Source: Methanococcoides seepicolus
GTDB taxonomy: Archaea; Halobacteriota; Methanosarcinia; Methanosarcinales; Methanosarcinaceae
DNA length: 36,264 nucleotides
Assembly: GCF_023684405.1 (NCBI RefSeq)
Contig: NZ_JAGSOI010000023.1
Span: 1 to 36,264, forward strand
Direction: 5' to 3'
Shown: piece by piece, positions 16,148 to 24,796 of the stretch
Position numbering within the stretch: the stretch's first letter is position 1
Layout of the letters: every line of letters starts with the position of its first letter
Position numbers and translations under genes: made by a program
Notes under the pieces: generated by a model
Seen by the model: only the letters and a program-made list of their open reading frames with translations
What the model was told of the DNA's origin: nothing
Database searches by the model: none

Positions 16148-17503
16148 ATGAAGATAAAGAGGATCGTTGTTAAGAACCTATTTGGAACGTTCGACCATGA
16201 TGTTCCGTTGAACATAGAAGAACATATCACCATTCTTCACGGCCCGAACGGTATTGGTAAGACTGTCCTACTTAAGATATTGAACTCGCTGTTCCGTTCT
16301 AACTATTATGAGCTTTACCGCATTCCTTTCAGCAGGCTCGAGATAGAATTCAGTGACCGGAGCAGACTTTTAGTAAGAAAGAAACTGCATCTGGATGAAC
16401 TTAGCCCCATCAACGCCGAAAACAGTAGTTATCGTGAGCTGGCATTCGAATGGCTCAAACCCACAAAGAAGAAGGTCCGTTACACGGTCAAACCCATTGA
16501 TATTGAAGAAGTTTTCTCGACACCTAAGGTCGAGCACATGATACCTGAGCTTGAGAAGATAGATGATAACACCTGGGTCCATTTTACCACGCAGGAAAAG
16601 CTCACATCCGAGGAGGTCATGAGCCTTTTCAGTGACAAGCTCCCACAAAAGAGAAAGGACGAACCTGCATGGCTCAGGGAAGTGCTGGCTTCCATCAACA
16701 TCTGTTTCATTAAGACACAACGACTGCTGAGTATTTCGTTCTCCCAATCCGTAGAGACAGAAAGAAGGACCTCCGTCATACCTTCCGTGATAAGCTATTC
16801 CGATGAACTTGCAGCCTCCATGCAGAAGAAACTTGCAGAATATGCAGCACTTTCGCAATCCCTTGATCGTACATTCCCTTCGAGACTACTAAAGACGGAC
16901 AGTAAACAGTTGGATATATCCATAGAAGAACTAAAGGTCGAACTTACCGAACTGGAAGATAAAAGAAAACAACTGATCGAGGCAGGATTTATTGAGGCAG
17001 AAGGCGGTCTCGACATTGAAGAGATCACAGATATCGATGATAGCAACAGGAATTTTCTCCAGCTTTACATAGAAGATGTCAAACAAAAGCTCAGCGTATT
17101 CAATGATCTTACTCAAAGGATAGACCTTCTTATAAAAATAATCAATTGCCGATTCCTTTACAAGAAGCTCTCGGTCAGCAAAAAAAATGGTTTTGTTTTT
17201 ACAACGGCAGAAAACATGCCCCTTTCACCGACCAAGCTCTCATCCGGAGAACAGCAGGAACTGGTACTGTTCTACGAGCTGTTGTTCCATGTAGAACCTG
17301 AAGCTTTGATACTTATTGATGAACCCGAAATATCACTACATGTCCTATGGCAACAACAGTTCCTAAGAGACTTACAGGCAATAACCCAGCTCGCAGGTTT
17401 TGATGTCCTGATAGCCACACATTCGCCACAGATAATTCATGACCGCTGGGACCTTACCGTTGAGCTTAGAGGACGCGATAATGAAGAGATACTTGACAGC
17501 TGA
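16148..17503 (+). CDS. ABC-type AAA ATPase, AriA-like subunit of a PARIS-type defence pair
   Basis: A 451-residue RecF/SMC/OLD-like ATPase. It begins with the usual strand (KIKRIVVKNLFGTFDHDV), has Walker A GPNGIGKT at 32-39, a central helical region rich in Glu, Lys and Leu (about 220-330) likely to form coiled coils, the ABC signature LSSGEQQE at 364-371, Walker B ILIDEPE with D391 and E392, and a switch histidine H425 in ATHSPQII. The short, single-polypeptide form without a fused TOPRIM domain, followed at once by a DUF4435/TOPRIM gene, matches AriA of the PARIS anti-phage system (roughly 450 plus 300 residues). In PARIS the ATPase assembles as a sensor scaffold that holds AriB until a phage trigger appears. 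The role here is inferred from architecture. The 3' end overlaps the next gene by 23 bases. Confidence 0.8.
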   Translation: MKIKRIVVKNLFGTFDHDVPLNIEEHITILHGPNGIGKTVLLKILNSLFRSNYYELYRIPFSRLEIEFSDRSRLLVRKKLHLDELSPINAENSSYRELAFEWLKPTKKKVRYTVKPIDIEEVFSTPKVEHMIPELEKIDDNTWVHFTTQEKLTSEEVMSLFSDKLPQKRKDEPAWLREVLASINICFIKTQRLLSISFSQSVETERRTSVIPSVISYSDELAASMQKKLAEYAALSQSLDRTFPSRLLKTDSKQLDISIEELKVELTELEDKRKQLIEAGFIEAEGGLDIEEITDIDDSNRNFLQLYIEDVKQKLSVFNDLTQRIDLLIKIINCRFLYKKLSVSKKNGFVFTTAENMPLSPTKLSSGEQQELVLFYELLFHVEPEALILIDEPEISLHVLWQQQFLRDLQAITQLAGFDVLIATHSPQIIHDRWDLTVELRGRDNEEILDS

Positions 17504-18338
17504 CGATATCGCGAACAACGTTCGAATGATGCGAACCCAGTTCAGGGGTAGTGTATTGATAATCGAAGGCAGCACCGACATGAGGCTCTACCAGCGATTT
17601 GTGGATGATAAAAGATGCAAGGTCATCCCCGCCAATGGCAAGGAGAATGCTATCAAGGTCATACAGATCCTTAAACGTTCAAAGATGGAAGGTGTTCTGA
17701 CCATCGTAGATGCTGATTTCTGGCGGGCTGACGGAATAAGGAACAAGAATGATAATGTACTTGTCACCGACACCCATGATCTTGAGACAATGCTTATTGC
17801 ATCAGAAGCACTGAATCGTCTTCTTGAAGAATTCACATCACCGTACAAAGTTGAAGCGCTTCATATGCCCATAAGACAACTCTTGCTCTATACAGCAATG
17901 CCATTGGGACTTTTCAGATGGCTTTCCTCCTCTGGCAAAGATAAACTGTCACTCAGGTTCAAGGACATAGATTTTGATCATTTCATGGAAGTACAGCCAC
18001 TATCGATAAACATCAAACGTCTCATACGAGAGGTGAAGGTCAACTCACACGGACATTCCCTGAACGAAAGAGTCATACGCAAAAAGATCATGAAAATGCT
18101 TGATGAGGATCACGACCCCTGGCAGATATGTTCCGGCCACGATGTTGTAGAGATACTGGCATTCGGACTACGTGAGATCTTTGGCAATTTGGATGCACAT
18201 CATACTAACGAAGGAATAATAGACAGAAGCCTGCGGCTTGCCTATGATATAACAATGTTCAAGAAGACCGAGCTATATAGCTCGATACTGAATTGGGAAG
18301 AAGAGAATGTACCTTACATCGTCCTCAGTGAAGCTTGA
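17481..18338 (+). CDS. DUF4435 TOPRIM protein, AriB-like effector of a PARIS-type defence pair
   Basis: The 285-residue protein has a TOPRIM-type acidic core: E29 in VLIIEGSTDMRLY and the D77-A-D79 pair in TIVDADFW, then the DUF4435-type TDTHDLETML segment at 96-105. In PARIS, AriB of this family is a toxin nuclease, reported to cut tRNA, kept inactive by AriA; the conserved Glu equivalent to E29 is essential. All core acidic residues are present, so the protein looks active. The ATG at 17481, preceded by AGAGGA, starts inside the ATPase gene and is preferred over upstream in-frame starts. The 23-bp overlap implies coupled translation and a fixed ratio. The stop lies six bases from the convergent nrpR stop. 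An alternative is a related OLD-like ATPase/TOPRIM system with a different trigger. Confidence 0.8.
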   Translation: MKRYLTADDIANNVRMMRTQFRGSVLIIEGSTDMRLYQRFVDDKRCKVIPANGKENAIKVIQILKRSKMEGVLTIVDADFWRADGIRNKNDNVLVTDTHDLETMLIASEALNRLLEEFTSPYKVEALHMPIRQLLLYTAMPLGLFRWLSSSGKDKLSLRFKDIDFDHFMEVQPLSINIKRLIREVKVNSHGHSLNERVIRKKIMKMLDEDHDPWQICSGHDVVEILAFGLREIFGNLDAHHTNEGIIDRSLRLAYDITMFKKTELYSSILNWEEENVPYIVLSEA

Positions 18339-18344
18339 CCAACA

Positions 18345-19319
18345 TCAGAGCTTTGACATCTTCTTGTAATCCAGCACTTTTGAGACAGGGCTTGTTGAGA
18401 CCAGAATTCCTGCCTCCTCTACAGCAGAGATCATGTTCACTCCAACGCCCACAAGGATACCGGATAACCCCTCTTCCACCGGAGCACCACATAGATCATA
18501 AGCTGAAGAGCCAATGTTCATTACATTGCCTATGCCGGAAGCCTCGAGCTGATGTAAGACATCCTTTGCTTTTTCAACTGCGGAAGATGGAATTGTGCGT
18601 ATGTTGGCAAGGATGCGACCGTTGCCCGTATCAAGCACGTCCAGAACTGAAGTTGCATGTCTTATCATGAATATCTTTACCGGATCAATGGAAGTACCGG
18701 AATACGAGATCAGGTCCCTGAATTGTACGGGATCGTTATGCTCCATTTCCAATATGCCGCCATATGCCGGTTTCACAGGAATGCCGTTTCTGAGAAGCAC
18801 ACCGTCATATGTAATACTGCAAACCGTTGCTATACCCACACTGCCTTCAGGCACATATACCCCGGAATCCGAATCCTCTTCGAAGATCTTAATATTAGGA
18901 CTTATGCACATGCCACCTGATGCAGCATATTTCATGACATCGAGGGCATTATCGAAGTCGTCCTTGTCGAGAGTAGAAAGGTTGACTATCACGTTGCCTT
19001 CTTTGGAAAGGGGGTCGTAATCGGTATTATAGATGAGCTCTTCGATCTTTGTGATAACAAAGCCCAAGCGGTCACCTATAAGAGCATCATCGAGTTCTTT
19101 CCTGCCGAAAGTGGTGATAGTACGCCCGCTGTAACCGTGTTTTTCAGTAAATCCCCTTTCATCAAGTATCCTTAAATGATAGCGTACGGCACGTTCGCCT
19201 AAATTATAACCACGGCTTTGAAGCTCATCGGCAATGTTCCTTGCGCCTATGGGTTTATCGCTTTCGCTGATAACACGCATGATCTCAATTAATTTACGCT
19301 GAATCTGTGGATCGGTCAT
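18345..19319 (-). CDS. nrpR: NrpR-type transcriptional repressor of nitrogen assimilation
   Basis: Global nitrogen regulator of methanogens; it represses nitrogen-assimilation genes and is released by 2-oxoglutarate. The 324-residue protein has an N-terminal winged helix (about 1-70; IGARNIADELQSRG, then ERAVRYHLRILDERG) and one DUF128/NrpR effector domain (about 75-320; VGIATVCSITYDGVLLRNGIPVKP region). HTH plus one NRD domain corresponds to the NrpRI protein of Methanosarcina, where a separate NRD-only NrpRII is also used. AGGTG precedes the ATG. The gene runs convergent to the AriB-like gene with only six bases between the stops, which shows the defence pair was inserted flush against a core gene. 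Confidence 0.9.
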   Translation of the reverse strand: MTDPQIQRKLIEIMRVISESDKPIGARNIADELQSRGYNLGERAVRYHLRILDERGFTEKHGYSGRTITTFGRKELDDALIGDRLGFVITKIEELIYNTDYDPLSKEGNVIVNLSTLDKDDFDNALDVMKYAASGGMCISPNIKIFEEDSDSGVYVPEGSVGIATVCSITYDGVLLRNGIPVKPAYGGILEMEHNDPVQFRDLISYSGTSIDPVKIFMIRHATSVLDVLDTGNGRILANIRTIPSSAVEKAKDVLHQLEASGIGNVMNIGSSAYDLCGAPVEEGLSGILVGVGVNMISAVEEAGILVSTSPVSKVLDYKKMSKL

Positions 19320-19430
19320 TTATAGGCACCTGATGTGGATTATAGCTCACAGCAATTTCCATTGGCATTGCTCATTTAATTAAAGCAACGGGTATATACC
19401 GGACATCAACTTAAAATTAACTATTGCCGG

Positions 19431-21110
19431 TTATATCTTTCCTGTTTTTAGTATATAAATCATAAGCCATATGCCCATAAAAGCGGCCACTGAAAATCCC
19501 ATTAAGCCAAAAAAAGGAACACCCCAAATATATGGTTCCATCCCGGTCTGAATAATAAGGGAGGAACCGACGATAATGGCAGATATGATGAAACTGAATG
19601 CAAGGCGATTGCTCGAGGAACTTATTTCCGCAACTATACGATCCATCTCATGAGGATCGAATTTGAGATTGAGATATCCTTTTTCTGCTGTTGCAAGTAT
19701 ATGAGATATCTGTAATGGCGCTTTATGCAACATCCTTGCCGTCTGCCAGAGATCACTGTAAAGCGATTCTGCCATCTGCTTTGGTTTCAGACGATTCCGC
19801 ATGATCGCCTTCGCGTAAGGTTCAGCAACAACGGTCACATTGAAATCAGGTACCATCTGTAATGCGAAACCGCTGACCGTCATCACACCTTTAAAGAGCA
19901 ATGCAATATTTGGAGGGATACGGATCCTGAATTTTCGCAGCAGGGTCATCATTTCAGCGATCATTTCAGGAGTGTCAAGTTGTTTTAAGGACCTTCCATA
20001 ATATTTGCTCAGGATATAACCGTATTCTATCTTAAAGGAATGGATGTCCAGTTCGTCCGGAACCATTCCAAAGTCCCTCATAACTTCAAGATATTGTGTA
20101 ACATCCTCCCTCGTAATGGCAAGAAGAGCGTCTACAAGGAGGTTCTTCACCTCATTGGATATACTGCCCACCATTCCAAAATCAAGGAGACATATACGGC
20201 CATCTTCCAGTATAAGAACATTCCCAGAATGCATGTCCGCATGGAAGAAGCCATCCTCGAATATCTGTTTCATGAAAGCCTTGGTTCCGTTCTCCGCTAT
20301 CTTGTAACGGTCCAGACCCATTTCTTCGAGGGTCTTGAAATTGTCACATTTGACACCATCGATATACTCCATTGTGAGCACACGACGAGTGCTGTATTCC
20401 CAATAGACATTTGGAATTACAATGTCAGGATCATTCTCAAAATTTCTGCGGAAACGTTCAATGTTCCGGGCTTCCTGCGTATAGTCCATTTCAGCATGTA
20501 TGGAGTGGTAGACCTCATCTACAACTTCCACAGGACTGTAAAGTTTCGCTTCTTCCACATGTTCTTCTGCAAAACCCGCCATGCTGTAAAGGATGTCAAG
20601 GTCAGACCTTATGACCTTACGGATACCCGGTCTTTGGACCTTAACAACGACCTCCGTCCCATCAAGGAGTTTAGCACGGTGAACCTGACCGATGGAAGCC
20701 GCAGCAATAGAACTACTGTCAAATGAAAGAAAAATGTCCTCGATCTTTTTACCAAATTCTTCTTCGACGACCCTTTCGACCTCATCAAAACTAAAAGGCG
20801 GCACTTCGTTCTGGAGTTTAGCAAATTCCTCAGCATACTCCTTAGGAATAAGGTCCTGACGCATGCTCATGAGCTGACCGAATTTTACATAGGTAGGACC
20901 GAGTTCTTCCAGTACTTTACGTACTCTTTCAGGCCCGGAACACGGACGAGGAGGAGGAGCGAAGCGACCTTTGAATCTCGAACTGAAAGAACCAAGGGAC
21001 CTGATGCCCATCTGGTCTACAAAATAACCGAACCCATACTTTATCAGGGTATCAATGATGATCCCATAGCGTTTTACCATGGAATACCTGCGTACCAGTT
21101 TGGTGGGCAT
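19431..21110 (-). CDS. UbiB/ABC1/ADCK-family atypical kinase
   Basis: A 559-residue protein-kinase-like membrane protein. The diagnostic KxGQ motif is at 76-79 (VKFGQLMSMRQDL), followed by the alanine-rich nucleotide loop (AAASIGQVHRA), VVKVQRPG with the ion-pair lysine, HADMHSGNVLI as the catalytic loop and LLDFGMVG as the metal-binding motif. Two C-terminal helices (FSFIISAIIVGSSLII and GLMGFSVAAFMGIWLMIYIL) anchor it. In bacteria and mitochondria UbiB/ADCK proteins support quinone-lipid synthesis. This lineage uses methanophenazine, so a role in prenyl-lipid handling is a reasonable inference but unproven. An in-frame ATG 11 codons downstream (YSMVKRYG) is an alternative start. The small coiled-coil gene lies 90 bases upstream in the same orientation. 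Confidence 0.88.
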   Translation of the reverse strand: MPTKLVRRYSMVKRYGIIIDTLIKYGFGYFVDQMGIRSLGSFSSRFKGRFAPPPRPCSGPERVRKVLEELGPTYVKFGQLMSMRQDLIPKEYAEEFAKLQNEVPPFSFDEVERVVEEEFGKKIEDIFLSFDSSSIAAASIGQVHRAKLLDGTEVVVKVQRPGIRKVIRSDLDILYSMAGFAEEHVEEAKLYSPVEVVDEVYHSIHAEMDYTQEARNIERFRRNFENDPDIVIPNVYWEYSTRRVLTMEYIDGVKCDNFKTLEEMGLDRYKIAENGTKAFMKQIFEDGFFHADMHSGNVLILEDGRICLLDFGMVGSISNEVKNLLVDALLAITREDVTQYLEVMRDFGMVPDELDIHSFKIEYGYILSKYYGRSLKQLDTPEMIAEMMTLLRKFRIRIPPNIALLFKGVMTVSGFALQMVPDFNVTVVAEPYAKAIMRNRLKPKQMAESLYSDLWQTARMLHKAPLQISHILATAEKGYLNLKFDPHEMDRIVAEISSSSNRLAFSFIISAIIVGSSLIIQTGMEPYIWGVPFFGLMGFSVAAFMGIWLMIYILKTGKI

Positions 21111-21200
21111 TCGCGATCCGGCCTGCTATCAGATTCTATATGGTAACCTACTGCGAAGTTGCTAATGTATTAAAAAGTAATTAAATGAGTGAAGACGAAT

Positions 21201-21512
21201 TTATTCGTCTTTCACCTTTTCCTTTAACAGGGTTTCAAGATCTTCGATCTTCTTATGGAGAGCATCGATCTCTTCTTTTGTAGCAAGGTCGGACTTACCA
21301 AAGATATCCTGCACCTTTTCAGAAACCGCATCTTCGAAGTCTTTCTGCTGTTGTTTTTGCTTTTCGATCAGATCCTCTACGAACTTCTTACCTTCTTCCT
21401 TGTTAAACTCCCCCTCCTCAACAAGGTTCTTTACAAGCTCATCGACCTTCTCTTGAGTAATAGCGTACATCCCTAAACCAAAAAGTCCCAATTTCTTTAT
21501 GCTATCGATCAT
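21201..21512 (-). CDS. Small coiled-coil protein (phasin/PhaI-like), upstream of ubiB-type gene
   Basis: A 103-residue protein with a short hydrophobic N-terminus (IKKLGLFGLGMYAITQEKV) and a long charged helix full of Glu and Lys, including VKNLVEEGEFNKEEGKKFVE, and ending in a heptad-like ALHKKIEDLETLLKEKVKDE coiled coil. The pattern of a YAITQEKVDELVKNLVEEGEF start and a trailing coiled coil is typical of small phasin-like proteins often found beside UbiB/ABC1 genes in bacteria and archaea; their role is not established. ATG at 21512 is chosen over the TTG one codon earlier; GGGAGG lies ten bases upstream, and ACTATATATC near 21551-21560 is a likely TATA box. Confidence 0.7.
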   Translation of the reverse strand: MIDSIKKLGLFGLGMYAITQEKVDELVKNLVEEGEFNKEEGKKFVEDLIEKQKQQQKDFEDAVSEKVQDIFGKSDLATKEEIDALHKKIEDLETLLKEKVKDE

Positions 21513-21619
21513 CAAATTATAACCTCCCGTATAGAGTTTAACTTTTTTATGATATATAGTTTGTTAATAAACAAAAAGAGAGAAAGGAAGAAAGGATGCT
21601 CAAAGCAATAAAAGGAACG

Positions 21620-23341
21620 TTATTGTTCTGCAATACTTTCAAGGGTGTTCTCAAGATAGGTTGCACCACACATCTCAATGAACTTCCCGCAAACATCCCT
21701 CGCATCGCCATCCATAATGATCGAGCCATTTTCAAAAAGCACTGCACGGTGTGCCACTTCTTTGACAAAGTCCATGTGATGACTGACAAGTACGATGGTA
21801 GTTCCAAAACGTGCGTTTATTCTTTTCAGGGAGTTTGTCACATCCCTTAATGTCACAGGATCAAGGTCTCCAAAAGGCTCATCGAGCATGAGGAACTCGG
21901 GTTCTGTTGCAAGAGCAAGGGCAATGTAAGCTCTTACATGTTCACCGCCACTTATCTGGTAAGGGGTCTTGTCAAGAATATCCAGTGGAAGGTCAAGGGC
22001 TTCAAATACCGGAACTGCATATTTATCAACATCAGTGTTTGGTATAACAGGGAACAATTTGGAATAAACATCCATTGAAAGACGCATACTATTCAATGTA
22101 TTCGTTCTTTCAATCTCACCCATGTCTGGAAGGATGTAGATCTTATCAAGCATCTCATCGGAGATACCCATCTCTGCGGCTTTTTGACGTGCAAACTCAA
22201 GTGCACCATGCATCTTCATGCTTAGTCTGAAACCAATCTGCTGGCGTACTGTGGAATGCGGAGAAAGTGAGAATTCCTGATGCATTATACTGATCTTTTT
22301 CCAAAGTTCCAGACGCTGTCTGGTAAAACTGGATATGTTAACCCACTCATCTTCATGCAAGTAGGAAACTGAGCCTTCCTTTGGCTCTTTCAGGCCTTCC
22401 ATTATTTTCAAAAATGTAGTTTTGCCTGCACCGGAAGAACCGATGAAACTTACGATCTCGCCTTTATTTATCGCAAGTGATTGGTCTTTTATGTTAAGGA
22501 CCTCACCCACACGCATCAGGACCAGTCTTTTAGAGATGTTCTCTGCTTTTATGCAGGGACTCTTCTCAGACAATTCAGAGAGCATTTCCTTTGGAGAAAG
22601 GTCCTTTAAGAAGTTCTTTAGCACAGTGGCCGGTTTCCCATCAGCAACGACCTTACCATCTTCGATGTATATGACCCGGTCTGCAAGATAAGCATGTACT
22701 TCCGGAAGATGTGAGACTACGATAATAGGAATGTTCAGCCTGTCCTTAAGCTGAAGAATAACATCCATGATCTCCTGTTTGGTATCTGGTCCTGTCATGG
22801 TGACAGGTTCATCCAGTAACAGAAGACGAGGCTGTGCCGCAAGCTGACGGGCAATTATCAAACGCTGTTTTTCGCCGCCACTTAGCAGACTTGAGGAATG
22901 AAGGGCTTTATGGTCAAGGCCTACCAGCCTTAAGTATGCCATCGCCCTCTCATACAGTTCATCGTAAAAAGGTGCATCCGGTTCCGGCATGCCTTCATAG
23001 CCTTCATATTGGACATTCAGCCTGCGGATTATATTTTCAATGGCAGGGCCCGCCCATAATCCAAAATTGCGCTGAAAATGAATAGCTGTACTTCTTCCGA
23101 GTAATTTTATCCCTTCTGCGCCCGAAAGTTCAGTTATTACAGAACCATCAATTTCAATGCTACCACTGTCGAATGGTTCGGCCCCCCTCAATATCTTGAG
23201 GAGAGTGGTCTTTCCACTGCCGCTCTTTCCTGTTATGCCAAGGATCTCGCCATCTGCCACATCAAAACTTATTCCGTTAAGGATGCAGAGTTTGTTTTCG
23301 CCAACTTCATAATTCTTTACAATATCAGAAACTCTGAGCAT
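21620..23341 (-). CDS. atwA: Methyl-coenzyme M reductase activation component A2 (AtwA), tandem ABC ATPase
   Basis: A 573-residue soluble protein with two ABC nucleotide-binding domains, the arrangement of component A2, which supplies ATP-driven reductive activation of methyl-coenzyme M reductase. First domain: Walker A GKSGSGKTT, signature LLSGGEKQR, Walker B LLLLDEPVT. Second: GSSGAGKTT, ISGGEHVRAYIALA and FLMLDEPFGDLD. No membrane segments are present, which separates it from transporter ATPases. The length is close to known AtwA proteins; paralogues exist in Methanosarcinaceae, so this may be one of two. It sits 29 bases downstream of the GGGP synthase gene in the same direction and may be co-transcribed with it. 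Confidence 0.85.
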   Translation of the reverse strand: MLRVSDIVKNYEVGENKLCILNGISFDVADGEILGITGKSGSGKTTLLKILRGAEPFDSGSIEIDGSVITELSGAEGIKLLGRSTAIHFQRNFGLWAGPAIENIIRRLNVQYEGYEGMPEPDAPFYDELYERAMAYLRLVGLDHKALHSSSLLSGGEKQRLIIARQLAAQPRLLLLDEPVTMTGPDTKQEIMDVILQLKDRLNIPIIVVSHLPEVHAYLADRVIYIEDGKVVADGKPATVLKNFLKDLSPKEMLSELSEKSPCIKAENISKRLVLMRVGEVLNIKDQSLAINKGEIVSFIGSSGAGKTTFLKIMEGLKEPKEGSVSYLHEDEWVNISSFTRQRLELWKKISIMHQEFSLSPHSTVRQQIGFRLSMKMHGALEFARQKAAEMGISDEMLDKIYILPDMGEIERTNTLNSMRLSMDVYSKLFPVIPNTDVDKYAVPVFEALDLPLDILDKTPYQISGGEHVRAYIALALATEPEFLMLDEPFGDLDPVTLRDVTNSLKRINARFGTTIVLVSHHMDFVKEVAHRAVLFENGSIIMDGDARDVCGKFIEMCGATYLENTLESIAEQ

Positions 23342-23370
23342 GAGTGAAAACCCCGTTAGAATTCAGGAGA

Positions 23371-24114
23371 TCATTTCTTGATAGCAGAAACAATTTCTTC
23401 TATCTTTTTCTTGACATCGTCCGTCTCTTCGACAATAGTACCGGTTACGATCATATCGGCACCGGCATCAGCACATATCTTTGCTGTTCTGCCGTCACGG
23501 ATACCGCCACCAACGATAAGTTTGTTGTCACCAAGAACGTGTTTTACCGCACCTATGGTTTCAGGAGTGATCGGTTGGTCTGCACCTGAACCCGCTTCAA
23601 GATAAGTGTAATGCATCCCCAGATATTTGCCTGCAAGAGAATAAGCAGCTGCGAGCTCTGGTTTGTTGCGTGGAATGAGTTTCGCATCGCCTACCCAGCC
23701 AACGGTACCACCGGGCTCGGTTATTATGTAGGCCATGGAAATAGGCTCTATTCCAGATTTATAAACAATAGGGGCGCCCATCACCTGATTCGTTGTGATA
23801 TAATTGATATCACGTGAATTAAGAAGGCTCATAAAAAAGATAGCATCGGCATGAGTGCTCACGCCGCCGGCATTACCCGGAAAAAGAATAGTAGGAACAT
23901 CTACCTCTTCCTTTATTTTGATCAGTGTCTGATCCAATGCTACGCCACCGGCTCCTGTAGAGCCACCGATCAGTATGGCATCTGTACCTCCAGCTACAGC
24001 CGCTTTTGCAATCTCTGCAGCGGCTTCCGGAGATTGTGATGCTGGATCGATAAGCGTTAAGTGAACTGTACCTTCGCGTTCTGCGATATCGTTGAGGTAC
24101 TCTTCCACTTGCAT
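23371..24114 (-). CDS. Geranylgeranylglyceryl phosphate synthase
   Basis: Joins geranylgeranyl diphosphate to sn-glycerol-1-phosphate, the first committed step of archaeal ether lipids. The 247-residue TIM barrel shows the PcrB/GGGPS signatures: HLTLIDPASQS near 17-27 with the metal-binding Asp, LIGGSTGAGG, LFPGNAGGVS, YTYLEAGSGADQPI and IVGGGIRDGRTA with the phosphate-binding glycine loops. An upstream in-frame start at 24183 would add 23 residues unlike the family. The ATG at 24114 is chosen, as it begins right at the normal N-terminus (QVEEYLNDI). It follows rpl40e by eight bases and precedes atwA, so three core genes form one minus-strand unit. Confidence 0.92.
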   Translation of the reverse strand: MQVEEYLNDIAEREGTVHLTLIDPASQSPEAAAEIAKAAVAGGTDAILIGGSTGAGGVALDQTLIKIKEEVDVPTILFPGNAGGVSTHADAIFFMSLLNSRDINYITTNQVMGAPIVYKSGIEPISMAYIITEPGGTVGWVGDAKLIPRNKPELAAAYSLAGKYLGMHYTYLEAGSGADQPITPETIGAVKHVLGDNKLIVGGGIRDGRTAKICADAGADMIVTGTIVEETDDVKKKIEEIVSAIKK

Positions 24115-24122
24115 AGTTAGGA

Positions 24123-24272
24123 TCAGCCTCTTCTGACTTCCTTGGATTTTACACGTAGATTTTTGTAACCGCACTTTCTGCATCTTGTTGCCCTAACAGC
24201 ATTGCGGGCACTGCACTTCATACAGATCTTCTTATTGAGGATCCTTTCTTCTGCTTCTGGGAATCTTGCCAT
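24123..24272 (-). CDS. rpl40e: 50S ribosomal protein L40e
   Basis: A 49-residue zinc-ribbon protein of the archaeal large ribosomal subunit. It reads [19 protein letters not shown], then ten residues, then [15 protein letters not shown]; the C-x2-C-x10-C-x2-C ribbon and the basic tail fit L40e. The ATG at 24272 has a GGTGAG site four bases before it. The open frame that extends to 24401 is only run-through of the leader. A TATA-like element probably lies in the AT-rich leader near 24300-24330. It is the first gene of the rpl40e - GGGP synthase - atwA unit. Confidence 0.92.
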   Translation of the reverse strand: MARFPEAEERILNKKICMKCSARNAVRATRCRKCGYKNLRVKSKEVRRG

Positions 24273-24453
24273 GTTCTCACCTTGATTAGTATTATTGAAT
24301 ATGTATGATAATATGTTAGCTTGAATTTGATATACATAAGTATACCGGCTGGCTACATACATTTCAAAACATATAACTGTTTTGGGATAGACAAAGCGCA
24401 TCCTTAAAACAGATTATAGACGATCTCAACTAAATGCAACAATAATAAAGAGC
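24273..24453. other. AT-rich leader of rpl40e
   Basis: No gene seen. The stretch is AT-rich and should hold the rpl40e promoter; ATGTATGATAATATG and ATATACATAAGTATACC are candidates. It is bounded on the right by the T-run of the candidate ncRNA. Confidence 0.3.
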
Positions 24454-24600
24454 AAAAAAGGAGATGAATGGCAGCGACCAGACTCCGGCAGACCGGAGTG
24501 AAAGCGACTTCCCCAATAGACGACTCCCCAAAGCCACTCTGAAAGCGATTGCGGTGATACCTTGTATGGTTATGGGATCTTACATCCAATACGCACATCA
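24454..24600 (-). ncRNA. Candidate structured non-coding RNA
   Basis: A GC-rich island in an otherwise AT-rich 520-bp spacer between rpl40e and gatB. On the minus strand it contains CGCTTTCA twice, a repeated TTGGGGA(A)GTCG element, a perfect 7-bp hairpin with a four-base loop (ACTCCGG at 24482-24488 with CCGGAGT at 24493-24499) and then CTCC followed by six T (24459-24454), like an archaeal terminator. A frame of 66 codons across it has no protein-like character. Ends are approximate, and strand is inferred from the T-run. Confidence 0.4.
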
Positions 24601-24619
24601 CCATCTGATCTACTGCCTC

Positions 24620-24641
24620 ACCATATCATTAAGGATATGGT
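24620..24641. repeat. Perfect inverted repeat upstream of the candidate ncRNA
   Basis: ACCATATC (24620-24627) and GATATGGT (24634-24641) are perfect arms around six bases. It lies between the GC-rich island and the gatB 3' end; it could be an operator for the RNA or part of its leader. Confidence 0.35.
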
Positions 24642-24796
24642 AATATTAAGTCTGACTCCATCATATTAATACTTACTCCAAATTTACAGAATGTACAAAT
24701 ATATTTTACATTGTTATTAACTGTTGAGATAAAATAATTAAAATTTGATCAAAAAAAGAAAGAAGGGGGAAAAAGAGAAGGAAAGACCACATAGTC

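Noticed and set aside
19389-19402. GGTATATACC palindrome upstream of nrpR as a possible NrpR autoregulatory operator
   Set aside because: The spacing between GGTA and TACC is two bases, not the six I recall for NrpR sites in Methanosarcina; it may just be the TATA box.
24404-24604. A 66-codon frame across the GC-rich island
   Set aside because: No start signal or protein-like character; the repeats and hairpin are better explained as RNA.
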